Positions 1 through 8,436 of a DNA stretch of 33,167 bases are shown one piece after another. Within the stretch, counting starts at the first letter, position 1. Each line of letters begins with the position of its first letter. Where the stretch lies: positions 1 through 33,167 of the forward strand of contig SYLI01000076.1 in NCBI GenBank assembly GCA_005809105.1, written 5' to 3'. This DNA is from Verrucomicrobiales bacterium. Lineage in GTDB: Bacteria > Verrucomicrobiota > Verrucomicrobiia > Limisphaerales > UBA1100. The translations under genes were made by a program, and so were the position numbers. Under the pieces are notes generated by a model. It was not told where the DNA came from. It worked only from the letters and a program-made list of their open reading frames with translations, and searched no databases.

Positions 1-535
1 AACGTAAACCCATTTTTTGGTTGGATATCTCTTTTCATGGTTTGTTTTCAGGTTGTTCGCACGAAACCCTTCTCCACAAGGGCTGGGCCTCATGCGCGTT
101 TGCACCCAGTTAACCCACCAAAAGCAACAGGTGTGCCAGTGGGTGTTCTGAATCAAGTTTGGAGAATCACTCGGAATTCGGGCGATGCGGGCGCATCTTT
201 TCTGGAGAAAAATCCCAGCCGATTGCTATTGGAAAAACACCCAGAAAACGATGGCGCAACAGGCACGCCAGATGTGTGAGCCTCATCCTATAAGTCGATG
301 TAGCTGCAAGATTTTCAAAATAGCCGGATGGAAGAATCCTGCACTGGAAACTGCCGTTCGCCCGCCAAAGTCAGTGCTGGCGGATTATGGTTACTTGGAT
401 GTAATCGCCCACGGTTTTTGGAGAGTAGCCTTAAATCGAGGTTCAATGAATAAAACACAAAATGGCGCAGACAGCCTTGCGGATGATGAAACTGCGGAGC
501 ACCTGGAAGTTCACGAAAAACGCGAGCGTAACGCA
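1..535. other. Left-edge region without a recognisable gene
   Basis: No open frame here resembles a protein family I know. The stretch is visibly less GC-rich than the rest of the window. It lies downstream of the last lipoprotein gene on the minus strand, so it probably holds that operon's 3' end plus non-coding sequence. A short inverted repeat is visible (CCGCCA at 362-367 pairing with TGGCGG at 378-383), but no T-run follows it on either strand, so I do not call it a terminator. Small frames on both strands (for example 37-279 plus and 315-536 minus) lack recognisable sequence and look like chance. Confidence 0.5.
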
Positions 536-2893
536 CTACTCGGGCTTCATCTCGTGATAACGATCGATGGCGGGCTTCTCCAGTCGCGACACGCGGCCGT
601 TGGGCCAGCGCACTTCGACAAAGTCAACCGTGCCATTGGACCCCAGACCGAATTGGCGCTGGTTGGCATGCTGCGCGCGGAATGAATCGCCCGTCACTAG
701 TTGCGCGACGCTTTCCTGACCGTCGGTGCGGCGCAGGCGGATGCGCGCCCCCACCGGGGAATATCCGCGCCCGTGTTCACGCAGCCGCACGCCAATCCAG
801 TGGTGCTCGTTCACGCCATGGTTGCGATAGAGATGCAAGGTTTGGGGGCGCGACGCGTGCGCCGGATCCCAGCCGTACTCCACCATGAGCAGATCAGCCC
901 GGCCGTCCGAATCCAAGTCGTCCTGAATGAGGCTGCGGGCATCAAATTCCTGCCCCCAACCCATGAGGAATGCCACGTTGAGATAACGCCCGCCGCCCTG
1001 GTTGAGGAAAAGCACCTTGTGCTCGAAGCCGTTCCACGAAATTTCCTGCAACGTGGGGAAGGTGGTTTGGCTGAAGACCTGCCCCAGTGTCTGCGGCTTG
1101 CTGGACTGCGGCGTGTAGATGTCGTGCCTCCAGAAGGTGGTGCAGTAGTCCTTGACGGTCTTGCGGCTGAGATGGCCGTTGGCGACTGCGATGTCCAGAT
1201 CGCCGTCCAAATCGAAGTCGAACGCCGCGCAGCCCCATGACCAGCCGCTGCGCGCCAGTAAGTCGTTGTAGGGCGCCTGCCGCAGCCCCTGCGCGCCGCC
1301 CAGCAACAGCCGGTTGCCGTAGCCCAATTTCATGCGGTGGTCGTTGAGTTCGGGCAGATCCTTGCGCCCCAACCCCATCGCCTGCAGCCGCCGCGCCGTG
1401 GTCGATCCCATGCCGGTCATGTAAAGGTCCAGCCGGCCGTCGCCGTCGAAGTCGGCGATGGCGTGCGACATGCCAAATCCAAACCGGTCCTGCCCCATCT
1501 GGGCCGTGATGTCGGTGAACTTGCCCCGGCCGTCGTTGAGGTACACATCCACGCCGGCGAAGTCATTGATGGTCACCAGATCCAAATCGCCATCGCCTTC
1601 CACATCATAGAAGGACGTGCTGTAGGTTCGCCGCCGCTGCCTCACCGACAAGCCCGACGCCGCCGTGGCCTCGGTGAATCCGCCCTTGCCGTCGTTGATC
1701 AACAGGCTTGAGGGCCATCCATCGTTGGCATCGTAATAGGGAGTGGGGAACTGCCCGTCGTTGTAGGGCCCTTGATATTGGGACACCCACAAGTCCAGAT
1801 CGTGGTCGCCGTCAATGTCGCCTGCGGCGATGGCGAAGCAATTCTTGAGCGGCTCCGGCAGCGCAATCACCCGCCGCGCGCCTCCAAATTTGCCCGCACC
1901 GTCGCCTTCCACCAAAACCGGCATCGCATCGCGGGGCGTGAGGAACAGATCGGCATTTCCGTCGCCGGTAAAGTCCGCCAGCACGGCGCAGCTCACTCCC
2001 TGGAGCGGCTGCGTCAAGAGCGGTTCGGGCTTCATTCGTCCGCCCCCCTCATGGCGCAGCAGGAGGTTGCTGCCCGGCAGCACCACCTCCGAGGGCCCGT
2101 CGCCATCCAGATCGTAGGCCAAGAGCGGCATGGCGGGCGGATCACCCTGGGCTTGGGGCGCAAGCGACCGCACCACCTCCAGCATGGGCAGCGAAGCCCA
2201 TTGGCGCAGCGGTTCCGGGCCTGCGCGCTCCATCACGATGAGATCCACCGGCTCCAGGGTGTCGACGAGGCGCGCGCCCTCTTTGTCCGGCTGCGGCTTC
2301 CACGTCACCTTGAGTTTCCCGCGCGCGATGTATCGCATGGGCGGTTGCGCCTGCACCGCATGCAGCTCGAAGGAAAAGAGGGACTCGGCGCGGCCCGACT
2401 CGATGCGGAAGGACTGGTGGTGAAATTCGTTTTGCACGATGTCAATCTTGAGCGAGCCCAGCCAGTCGCGGGCCTGCTCGCGGGTGAAGACGCGCGGTGC
2501 GCCTGTGTGCGGCGTGAGTTGAATGCCCCAGTCGAGGCGCTGAACGGTGCCCGCCGCCGGAAGGCGCAGCGTGTCAAAGGAGAGCAGCTCGAAGGGGTTG
2601 GCCTTGGCGCCCTTTTCGCGCATCGCATCGGAGAGGGCGATGAAAGGCTCCTCGTGTTTCTGCGCCTGCTCCTCGCGCTCCCACAGGGTGCGGTCCAGTT
2701 CCGCGCGCTGGTCGAGCAGCACCTTGGCTTCGGCGCCGACGGCCCCCGGCTGGATCACCGGGGCACCCTTGCTCGATGGCGACGGCGGTTCGGGAGGGAC
2801 GGGCGGCTTGGGACGGCTGCACGCCACCCAGTCAAGCAATGCCAGCAGCAGAAGCAGCTTCAGGCTGCGGTGAAGCGGGGCCAAATCGTTCAT
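536..2893 (-). CDS. Seven-bladed FG-GAP/VCBS lipoprotein with ASPIC/UnbV domain (paralogue 1)
   Basis: A predicted outer-surface or periplasmic lipoprotein of 785 aa. The N-terminus is a signal peptide with a lipobox ending at Cys25 (WVAC). A Pro/Ser-rich linker follows, then a charged probably helical segment (about 55-95) shared with the next two genes, then a domain of unknown function. From about residue 260 there are seven calcium-type loops in the pattern DxDxDGxxD (DLDGDGPSE, DFTGDGNAD, DIDGDHDLD, DVEGDGDLD, DFDGDGRLD, DFDLDGDLD, DLDSDGRAD), as expected for a seven-bladed integrin-type propeller. The last 90 residues match the ASPIC/UnbV pattern (FGLG...VEVRWPNGR). Its ATG overlaps the upstream stop as ATGA. 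Unlike its two paralogues it lacks the MORN-like segment after the lipobox. The family fold is well supported; the ligand and role are unknown. Confidence 0.85.
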   Translation of the reverse strand: MNDLAPLHRSLKLLLLLALLDWVACSRPKPPVPPEPPSPSSKGAPVIQPGAVGAEAKVLLDQRAELDRTLWEREEQAQKHEEPFIALSDAMREKGAKANPFELLSFDTLRLPAAGTVQRLDWGIQLTPHTGAPRVFTREQARDWLGSLKIDIVQNEFHHQSFRIESGRAESLFSFELHAVQAQPPMRYIARGKLKVTWKPQPDKEGARLVDTLEPVDLIVMERAGPEPLRQWASLPMLEVVRSLAPQAQGDPPAMPLLAYDLDGDGPSEVVLPGSNLLLRHEGGGRMKPEPLLTQPLQGVSCAVLADFTGDGNADLFLTPRDAMPVLVEGDGAGKFGGARRVIALPEPLKNCFAIAAGDIDGDHDLDLWVSQYQGPYNDGQFPTPYYDANDGWPSSLLINDGKGGFTEATAASGLSVRQRRRTYSTSFYDVEGDGDLDLVTINDFAGVDVYLNDGRGKFTDITAQMGQDRFGFGMSHAIADFDGDGRLDLYMTGMGSTTARRLQAMGLGRKDLPELNDHRMKLGYGNRLLLGGAQGLRQAPYNDLLARSGWSWGCAAFDFDLDGDLDIAVANGHLSRKTVKDYCTTFWRHDIYTPQSSKPQTLGQVFSQTTFPTLQEISWNGFEHKVLFLNQGGGRYLNVAFLMGWGQEFDARSLIQDDLDSDGRADLLMVEYGWDPAHASRPQTLHLYRNHGVNEHHWIGVRLREHGRGYSPVGARIRLRRTDGQESVAQLVTGDSFRAQHANQRQFGLGSNGTVDFVEVRWPNGRVSRLEKPAIDRYHEMKPE

Positions 2894-5595
2894 GGCTTGG
2901 GAGAGGGGGCTGCTGGCTTCAACGTGTGATACTGATTGATGGCGGGACGATCCAGCCGGGTCACCTTGCCGTTGGGCCAGCGCACTTCGATGGCCTCCAC
3001 CTCCGAGGCGGCGCCCAATCCAAAGTGCTTCTGGCCCGACTGCTGGCAGCGCCAGCTATCACCCGTGACCACCGCGGCGCGCAGCCGCTTGCCGCCCACC
3101 AACACTGAGACTTGCGCGCCGATGGGAGAATAGCCCGGGCCGTTTTCATGCAGACGAACGCCAATCCAGCGGTTGGGCCCCTCCCACTCATTGCGCAGGG
3201 CGTGCAGATAATTGAATTGCTCGCCCTCCTGCTCCGACCAGCCAAAGCGGCCCACGAGCAGATCCTGGCGGCCGTCGCCGTCCCAGTCCTCGGAGAGCAC
3301 GCTGCGAGCGTCAAACTCGAATGCCACGCCCATCACCCAGCCGACATTGAGATACTGCTGGCCCGTGGCCGACAGCTCGTTCATGAAGAGCACATTGTGC
3401 TCAAACCCGTTCCACGAGATGGTGTCGAGCGGCTTGAGCGTCTCGGTGAACATCGAACTGATCACCCGGTTGGTCTGTGAGGTGCCCGTGTAGATGTCGT
3501 GGCGCCAGTAGGTGGTGCAGTAATCGCGGCAGGACTTGCGGCTGATGTGGCCGTTGGCGATGTAGAGGTCCTCGTCGCCGTCATTGTCAAAATCCACCGC
3601 GGCCGATCCCCACGCCCAGCCGGTGCGGGCCACCTGATCCTTGAGGGGCTGCTCGCTCAGCCCCCCCGCGGCGCCGTAGTACATGCGGTTGCCGTAGCCC
3701 AGCTTGAGGCGCTTGGCCTGATGTTCGGGAAATTCGCTGCGCCCCAGCTTGAAGCTCTCCAGCCGCCGCGCCGTGGTCGAGCCCATGCCGGTCATGTACA
3801 CGTCCCACAGCCCGTCCCGGTTGAAGTCGGCGATGACGTGCGACATGCCAAACGCGTGGCGGGTGTCGCCCAGCCTGGCGGTGTCGTCGGTGAATTTTCC
3901 ACGGCCGTCATTGAGGTAGATGTCGATGCCCGAAAAGTCATTGACGGTGAGAAGATCCAGATCGCCGTCGTCGTCGAGGTCGGCAAAGGACGCGCTGTAC
4001 GTGCGCCGCGTGCTCTTGGGTTCCAACCCTGCGGCCTTCGTGCCCTCGGTGAAACGCCCGCGCCCGTCGTTGAGCAGCAGAAACGAAGGCCAGCCATCGT
4101 TCGCGTCGTAGTAGGGCGTGGGCATCTGGCCCTCGCCGTAGGGTGGCTTGTACTGGCTCACCCACAGATCCAGATCGCCGTCGCCGTCAATGTCGCCCGC
4201 GGTGGTGGCGAAGGAAATCATCGGCGAAAGGCCGGGTACTTCCACCTGCCGTGCCTCGCCAAACCGCCCGGCAGCGTCAGCCACGTACAACAGCGGCGGG
4301 CCGAAGTTCTGCGCCACGAAAAGATCGGCGCGCCCGTCGCCGTCAAAGTCGGCGAGCACGGCCGAACCCACCTCGCGCGCCGGCGGCTGGCGGCAGAGGC
4401 TGTCCTTCTCGAACCGGCCGCCGCCCTTGTTCCAGAAAAGCAGGTTGGCATTGGCGATCACAATCTCGGAGCGCCCGTCGCGGTCCAGATCGTAGACGAG
4501 CACCGGCACCGCCTTGGGCACCACCTTGCCCTTGCCGCCGGCCTTCCAGCGCGGGGCGATGTCCGGCACATCCTTGCCGGTGTCAAACACCCGGTGCTCG
4601 GAAAAGGCCACCCGCCCCGATCGCTCCTGCACGCGGATCTTCGTGGCGTCCAGCCCGGTGATGGGGTAGAGCCCGCGCAAATCGGGCTGGGCGCCCCAGT
4701 CGATCTTGACGCTGCCATTGACCATGTACCGCGTTTCGCCGCGCGTGGCATGGATGTTGAATCGGAAGGACGAGCGGTAGGGCCCGCCGGGCGTCTCGCG
4801 CGCAAAGGTTTCCTGGTGCCACTCCGTCTCCACGACGCGCAGCCCCGCCTTGCGCTCACCCGCCAGCCACTGGCGCCATTGGGCGTTGGTGAGCCGCTCG
4901 CCGCCGGGTGCGTGCTCCGTCAAGGTGACGCCATCATCGCGCTTCTGACGCTCACCGGGGCGGCCCAGTTGGATGCTCTCAAAGTTCAGCGACTCGAAGA
5001 TCGCCAGGGGATCGCTTGAGGCGCGCAGCGCATCCCAAAAATCAATGATGGTCTCCTCGTGCTTCTGGGCCAGCTCCTCCTGATGCCAGAGGGTCGAGTC
5101 CAGCCGCTGGCGTTCCTGGAATTGCTGCTCCACCTCGCGTGCGAGCTCGTCCTTGAGATCCTCATAGAGCTTGCCGCCGGCGTAGAATCGGCGGACGACC
5201 AGCGTGCCCTCCTGGGAGTATTCGCGCGCCACCCCATCCATCATCCCGGCCTTGTATTGAATCTGCGCCGCCACCCTGCCATTGGGGTGCCACACGGTGG
5301 CCACCCCCTCGCGCCGGCCGGCGACGTAGCTGGCCTCGCCTTGCTTCTTCCCCCCGGCATGGGCCTCCACCATTCCCGAGTAAGGCGCACTGGTGCCCTT
5401 GAGATAATGCAGCCCGTCCGCACGCACCTCGAGGTCATCCACCTTGGGATTTGCGCGAACCTCCGGTTTGCCGGCCCCGTTCTTGCCGGCCTTTTCCTCG
5501 GGGTTCGTGGGGCGCGAGCAGCCCTGCAAGGCCAGGCTCACCGCCACCGCGAGCAGGGAGCACGCCGTTCTCACACATCGGGGGGTTGTATTCAT
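2890..5595 (-). CDS. Seven-bladed FG-GAP/VCBS lipoprotein with MORN-like repeats (paralogue 2)
   Basis: Predicted 901-aa lipoprotein. I place the start at ATG 5595, not at upstream in-frame starts, because it forms an ATGA overlap with the preceding gene and begins a clean lipoprotein signal peptide (lipobox LQGC, Cys26). Residues about 72-145 carry YwqK/MORN-like repeats (YSGMVEAHAGGKKQGEASY, GVATVWHPNGR, GVAREYSQEG). A predicted helical segment follows (145-190, containing LWHQEELAQKHE). The propeller has seven calcium-type loops (DLDRDGRSE, DFDGDGRAD, DIDGDGDLD, DLDDDGDLD, DFNRDGLWD, DFDNDGDED, DWDGDGRQD), and the C-terminus is an ASPIC/UnbV domain. Its family-specific insert DYCTTYWRHDIY and ISWNGFEHNVLFMN recur in both neighbours. 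It is clearly a tandem duplicate of them; function unknown. Confidence 0.85.
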   Translation of the reverse strand: MNTTPRCVRTACSLLAVAVSLALQGCSRPTNPEEKAGKNGAGKPEVRANPKVDDLEVRADGLHYLKGTSAPYSGMVEAHAGGKKQGEASYVAGRREGVATVWHPNGRVAAQIQYKAGMMDGVAREYSQEGTLVVRRFYAGGKLYEDLKDELAREVEQQFQERQRLDSTLWHQEELAQKHEETIIDFWDALRASSDPLAIFESLNFESIQLGRPGERQKRDDGVTLTEHAPGGERLTNAQWRQWLAGERKAGLRVVETEWHQETFARETPGGPYRSSFRFNIHATRGETRYMVNGSVKIDWGAQPDLRGLYPITGLDATKIRVQERSGRVAFSEHRVFDTGKDVPDIAPRWKAGGKGKVVPKAVPVLVYDLDRDGRSEIVIANANLLFWNKGGGRFEKDSLCRQPPAREVGSAVLADFDGDGRADLFVAQNFGPPLLYVADAAGRFGEARQVEVPGLSPMISFATTAGDIDGDGDLDLWVSQYKPPYGEGQMPTPYYDANDGWPSFLLLNDGRGRFTEGTKAAGLEPKSTRRTYSASFADLDDDGDLDLLTVNDFSGIDIYLNDGRGKFTDDTARLGDTRHAFGMSHVIADFNRDGLWDVYMTGMGSTTARRLESFKLGRSEFPEHQAKRLKLGYGNRMYYGAAGGLSEQPLKDQVARTGWAWGSAAVDFDNDGDEDLYIANGHISRKSCRDYCTTYWRHDIYTGTSQTNRVISSMFTETLKPLDTISWNGFEHNVLFMNELSATGQQYLNVGWVMGVAFEFDARSVLSEDWDGDGRQDLLVGRFGWSEQEGEQFNYLHALRNEWEGPNRWIGVRLHENGPGYSPIGAQVSVLVGGKRLRAAVVTGDSWRCQQSGQKHFGLGAASEVEAIEVRWPNGKVTRLDRPAINQYHTLKPAAPSPKP

Positions 5596-8213
5596 GGCCA
5601 TGTAATGTTGTGGTATTGACCCACGGAGGGATTGTCCAGCCGCTTCACCCGCCCGCCGGGCCAGCGCACCTCGATGGATTCGACGGCCGTGGCGTTGCCC
5701 AAGCCGAAGTGGCGTGTGAGTGAATGCTGCGTGGCGTAGGAGTCGCCGCTCACCACCGGCAGGGTTTCGGTGAACCCGGCGCGGCGCAGGGTGATGGTCG
5801 CGCCGTGCGGGGACACCGCGCCTTCGCGCAGGCGCACGCCAATCCAGCGATTGGCCTCGGGCCATTCATTGCGCACGACATGCAGGAATTGGTCGGCGTC
5901 CGAGCAGGCTTCACGCCAGCGGTGTTCGGCCACCAGAAGGTCGGGCCGGCCGTCGTTGTCCATGTCCTCGGCGGCGACGCAGCGCGAGTCAAATTCGTAG
6001 CCCACGCCCGCAAGGTAGCCCACGCTCAGCCAGCCGCGGTGGCGCTGGTTCATCAGCAGCACGTTGTGCTCAAACCCGTTCCAGGAAATGGTGTGCAGCT
6101 GCTTGTGGCTCTCGGCAAAGAACGCGCGCAGCGCGAAGTCCTGCTGCGGCGCGCCGGGCTGGGCGTAGATGTCGTGCCGCCAGAAGGTGGTGCAGTAATC
6201 CTTGGCGGTGCTTCGGCTGATGTTGCCGTTGGCGATGTAAAGGTCGCGGTCGCCGTCGCTGTCAAAATCCACCGGCGTGCATCCCCATGACCAGCCGGTG
6301 CGCGCCACCTGGTCATTGTCGGGCGCCGGTTGAAACCCGCCCCTGCCATCGCCCCGCAACAGCCGGTTGCCATAGCCCAGCTTCATGCGGCTGGTGTTGT
6401 GGGCGGGAAATTCCTCGCGGCCCTTGCCCATGTTGACCAGCCGGCGCGCCGTGGTGGAGCCCATGCCGCCCATGAAGATGTCCATCAGGCCATCACCGTC
6501 AAAGTCGGCCAACGCATGAGACATGCCAAAGCCATACCGCGCGTCGCCCAGCCGGGCGGTGATGTCGGTGAAGTGTCCCTTGCCGTCATTGAGATGAAGG
6601 TCGAGCCCGGAAAAGTCGCTGGCGACCAGCAGGTCCAGATCGGCGTCGCCGTCCAGATCCACCAACGAGGCGCTGTAGGTGCGGCGATTCCGCTTGGTGG
6701 CCAGCCCGGCTTCAACCGTGCCCTCGGTCAGGTTTCCCTGGCCGTCGTTGAGCAACAGATAGGACGGCCAGCCGTCCACCGCATCGTAATAAGGGACGGG
6801 GAATTTCCCCCCTTCGTATGGGGCCTTGTATTGAGCCGCCCAGATGTCGAGGTCGCCGTCGCCGTCCACGTCGCCCACCGTGGCCACCACTGTGTTGGAC
6901 AAGGGCGACGCCGTGACGCTCGCGCGACGCGGAGCACCGTCAAACCGCCCGGACGCGTCGCCAAGGAACAGCGCCGGCGCTTCGTTGGACGGGAAGCAAA
7001 GCAGGTCCGCAATGCCGTCGCCGTTGAGGTCTGCCAATACCGCTCCGCGCACCTTGGCGACAGGGGCGGCGCACAGGCGCGAGGGTTCAAACCGCCCCCC
7101 GCCCGCATTGCGGTAGCGCAGGTTGCAGCCGGGAAGAAGAATGTCGGGAAGCTGGTCGCCATCCAGATCGCGCACCAGCAACGGCTCCACGTAGGCGCCG
7201 GCCGCCGCCTTGGCCAGAGGATTATCCTTGCCCGGATCCAGCCGCGCCCATGTCCGGAAGGGAGCCTCGCCGGGGCGATTCATGAGACGCGCCTGCATGA
7301 GGGTGATGCGGCCGGGCTTGGGATGGCCCGCGGCGTCCTTCTGTGCCGTCCAGCTCACGCCAATCTTGCCACGCAACAGGTAACGCCGCCCGGCGTCACG
7401 CGCGTGCATGTGGAAGTTCAATTCAGAATAGGGCGTCCCACCCTCGCCCTTCGCGGTGAAACGCTCCTGATGCCACTCGGTTTCCTCCAGTTGAACCCCC
7501 GAAGCGCGCAGGCTGCCCAGTGCAGCCCGCCATGCCGCTGGTGTCAGGGTTTCGCCGCCGGGCTCATACTCCACCAACTCAATGGAGGCGTCGTGGCGCG
7601 CGCCGGGCTTGGGGCGGCCAAGCACGAGCTGCTCAAACGCGAATTTCTCGAAGGGCACCCATTTGTCGGCCGCGCTTCGCTGCTCATCCCAGAGGGCCAC
7701 AAACGCCTGCTCGTGCGCTTGGGCCAGCTCCTCCTCGGTCCACAGGGATTGATCCAGCTCGCGCCGCTGCTCTTCCATCCGGTCCACCTGGGCCCGCACG
7801 GCGGCGCCCAGCTGCGTTTTCAAAAGCTTGCCGTCCTCCCAGTTTTCCTCGCGCACGATGCCTCCACCGGCATCAAACTCCCGGCTGAGGCCATGCTGCC
7901 GTCCCCCGGCAAAGGTGAGTTCAAGGTACCGCCATCCTTGCTCATTCCAACGGGTGACCACGCCGTCGAATTGACCACCCCGCATGGCTGCACGCAGCCG
8001 CGGCTTGCCATCGGGATACACCAACTGGGCCACGCCGCTAAAGGGCTGGGACTTGCCCCGCGCATAAAAGACGCCGTCCGCCCGTTGCTCCAAGGACTCC
8101 ATGGCCACGGGCGCGTCGGCTGGGGCGGGGACGGTTGGGGTGGGTGGCGCCGAAGGGTCGCAAGCCGCCAGTCCCAACAGCACTGCCACGCACCATTTGC
8201 CGACCGGATTCAT
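5592..8213 (-). CDS. Seven-bladed FG-GAP/VCBS lipoprotein with MORN-like repeats (paralogue 3, first gene of operon)
   Basis: Predicted 873-aa lipoprotein and first gene of the three-paralogue operon. ATG 8213 is chosen because the lipoprotein signal peptide starts there (MNPVGKWCVAVLLGLAAC, Cys18); the in-frame extension upstream runs through a terminator. A Pro-rich linker leads to MORN/YwqK-like repeats (about 58-130: FSGVAQLVYPDGK, FDGVVTRWNEQG, HGLSREFDAGG), then a helical segment with LWTEEELAQAHE. The seven propeller loops are DLDGDQLPD, DLNGDGIAD, DVDGDGDLD, DLDGDADLD, DFDGDGLMD, DFDSDGDRD and DMDNDGRPD, followed by an ASPIC/UnbV tail. The insert motif DYCTTFWRHDIY is present. No Shine-Dalgarno is visible; a candidate promoter ends 7 bases before the ATG. 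Role unknown; such propellers commonly bind ligands or partners extracellularly. Confidence 0.85.
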   Translation of the reverse strand: MNPVGKWCVAVLLGLAACDPSAPPTPTVPAPADAPVAMESLEQRADGVFYARGKSQPFSGVAQLVYPDGKPRLRAAMRGGQFDGVVTRWNEQGWRYLELTFAGGRQHGLSREFDAGGGIVREENWEDGKLLKTQLGAAVRAQVDRMEEQRRELDQSLWTEEELAQAHEQAFVALWDEQRSAADKWVPFEKFAFEQLVLGRPKPGARHDASIELVEYEPGGETLTPAAWRAALGSLRASGVQLEETEWHQERFTAKGEGGTPYSELNFHMHARDAGRRYLLRGKIGVSWTAQKDAAGHPKPGRITLMQARLMNRPGEAPFRTWARLDPGKDNPLAKAAAGAYVEPLLVRDLDGDQLPDILLPGCNLRYRNAGGGRFEPSRLCAAPVAKVRGAVLADLNGDGIADLLCFPSNEAPALFLGDASGRFDGAPRRASVTASPLSNTVVATVGDVDGDGDLDIWAAQYKAPYEGGKFPVPYYDAVDGWPSYLLLNDGQGNLTEGTVEAGLATKRNRRTYSASLVDLDGDADLDLLVASDFSGLDLHLNDGKGHFTDITARLGDARYGFGMSHALADFDGDGLMDIFMGGMGSTTARRLVNMGKGREEFPAHNTSRMKLGYGNRLLRGDGRGGFQPAPDNDQVARTGWSWGCTPVDFDSDGDRDLYIANGNISRSTAKDYCTTFWRHDIYAQPGAPQQDFALRAFFAESHKQLHTISWNGFEHNVLLMNQRHRGWLSVGYLAGVGYEFDSRCVAAEDMDNDGRPDLLVAEHRWREACSDADQFLHVVRNEWPEANRWIGVRLREGAVSPHGATITLRRAGFTETLPVVSGDSYATQHSLTRHFGLGNATAVESIEVRWPGGRVKRLDNPSVGQYHNITWP

Positions 8214-8220
8214 GAGCAAG

Positions 8221-8249
8221 AGGATAGCACAGGCACTTCTACAGATCAA
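8221..8249 (-). promoter_or_regulatory. Candidate extended -10 promoter giving a leaderless mRNA for the lipoprotein operon
   Basis: On the minus strand, TTGATC (8249-8244) and TATCCT (8226-8221) are separated by exactly 17 bases. TATCCT is preceded by TGC, an extended -10. Each hexamer matches four of six consensus positions. Only seven bases separate the -10 from ATG 8213, so a normal start site would fall at or next to the start codon, consistent with the lack of a ribosome binding site. The -35 overlaps the end of the upstream terminator's T-run. The call rests on consensus matching only. Confidence 0.4.
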
Positions 8250-8289
8250 AAAAAAGCCACCGCAGGGACAAGGATCCTGCGATGGCTTT
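8248..8289 (-). terminator. Rho-independent terminator of the DUF1501 transcription unit
   Basis: On the minus strand, a 14-base arm (8289-8276, AAAGCCATCGCAGG) pairs with 8266-8253 (CCTGCGGTGGCTTT) with one T:G wobble across a 9-base loop, followed directly by an uninterrupted run of eight T (8255-8248). This is a textbook intrinsic terminator. It lies about 150 bases after the stop of the DUF1501 gene and 34 bases before the next start, so it separates the two minus-strand operons. The bases between it and 8437 contain nothing else I can recognise. Confidence 0.85.
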
Positions 8290-8436
8290 GGAGTCTGCTG
8301 ACGAGAGCCAAGGGAACACAGCCTTCGCCAACATAGGATGAGCTCTTTCAAGCCACCCATGTGCTTCGTAGCACACCCCGGAGGCGCCCTCAAGGCGCAA
8401 GGGAGGGTTGTGAACAAGTTGTCGCCCCTTGCACCC

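Noticed and set aside
362-383. Inverted repeat CCGCCA...TGGCGG as terminator of the lipoprotein operon
   Set aside because: Only six pairs, a 10-base loop and no T-run on either strand.
1772-2929. 385-codon open frame on the plus strand opposite the first lipoprotein gene
   Set aside because: It is antisense to a gene with clear domain structure; its translation is low-complexity, rich in Arg, His and Gly, and matches no family. High GC produces long antisense frames.
3499-5019. 506-codon plus-strand open frame
   Set aside because: Antisense shadow of the second lipoprotein gene, whose calcium loops and ASPIC domain are unambiguous.
5596-5865. N-terminal extension of the second lipoprotein to 5865
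   Set aside because: It overlaps the preceding gene and buries the lipoprotein signal; ATG 5595 is coupled by ATGA.
6330-8336. 668-codon plus-strand open frame
   Set aside because: Antisense to the third lipoprotein gene and runs through the terminator hairpin; no recognisable domains.
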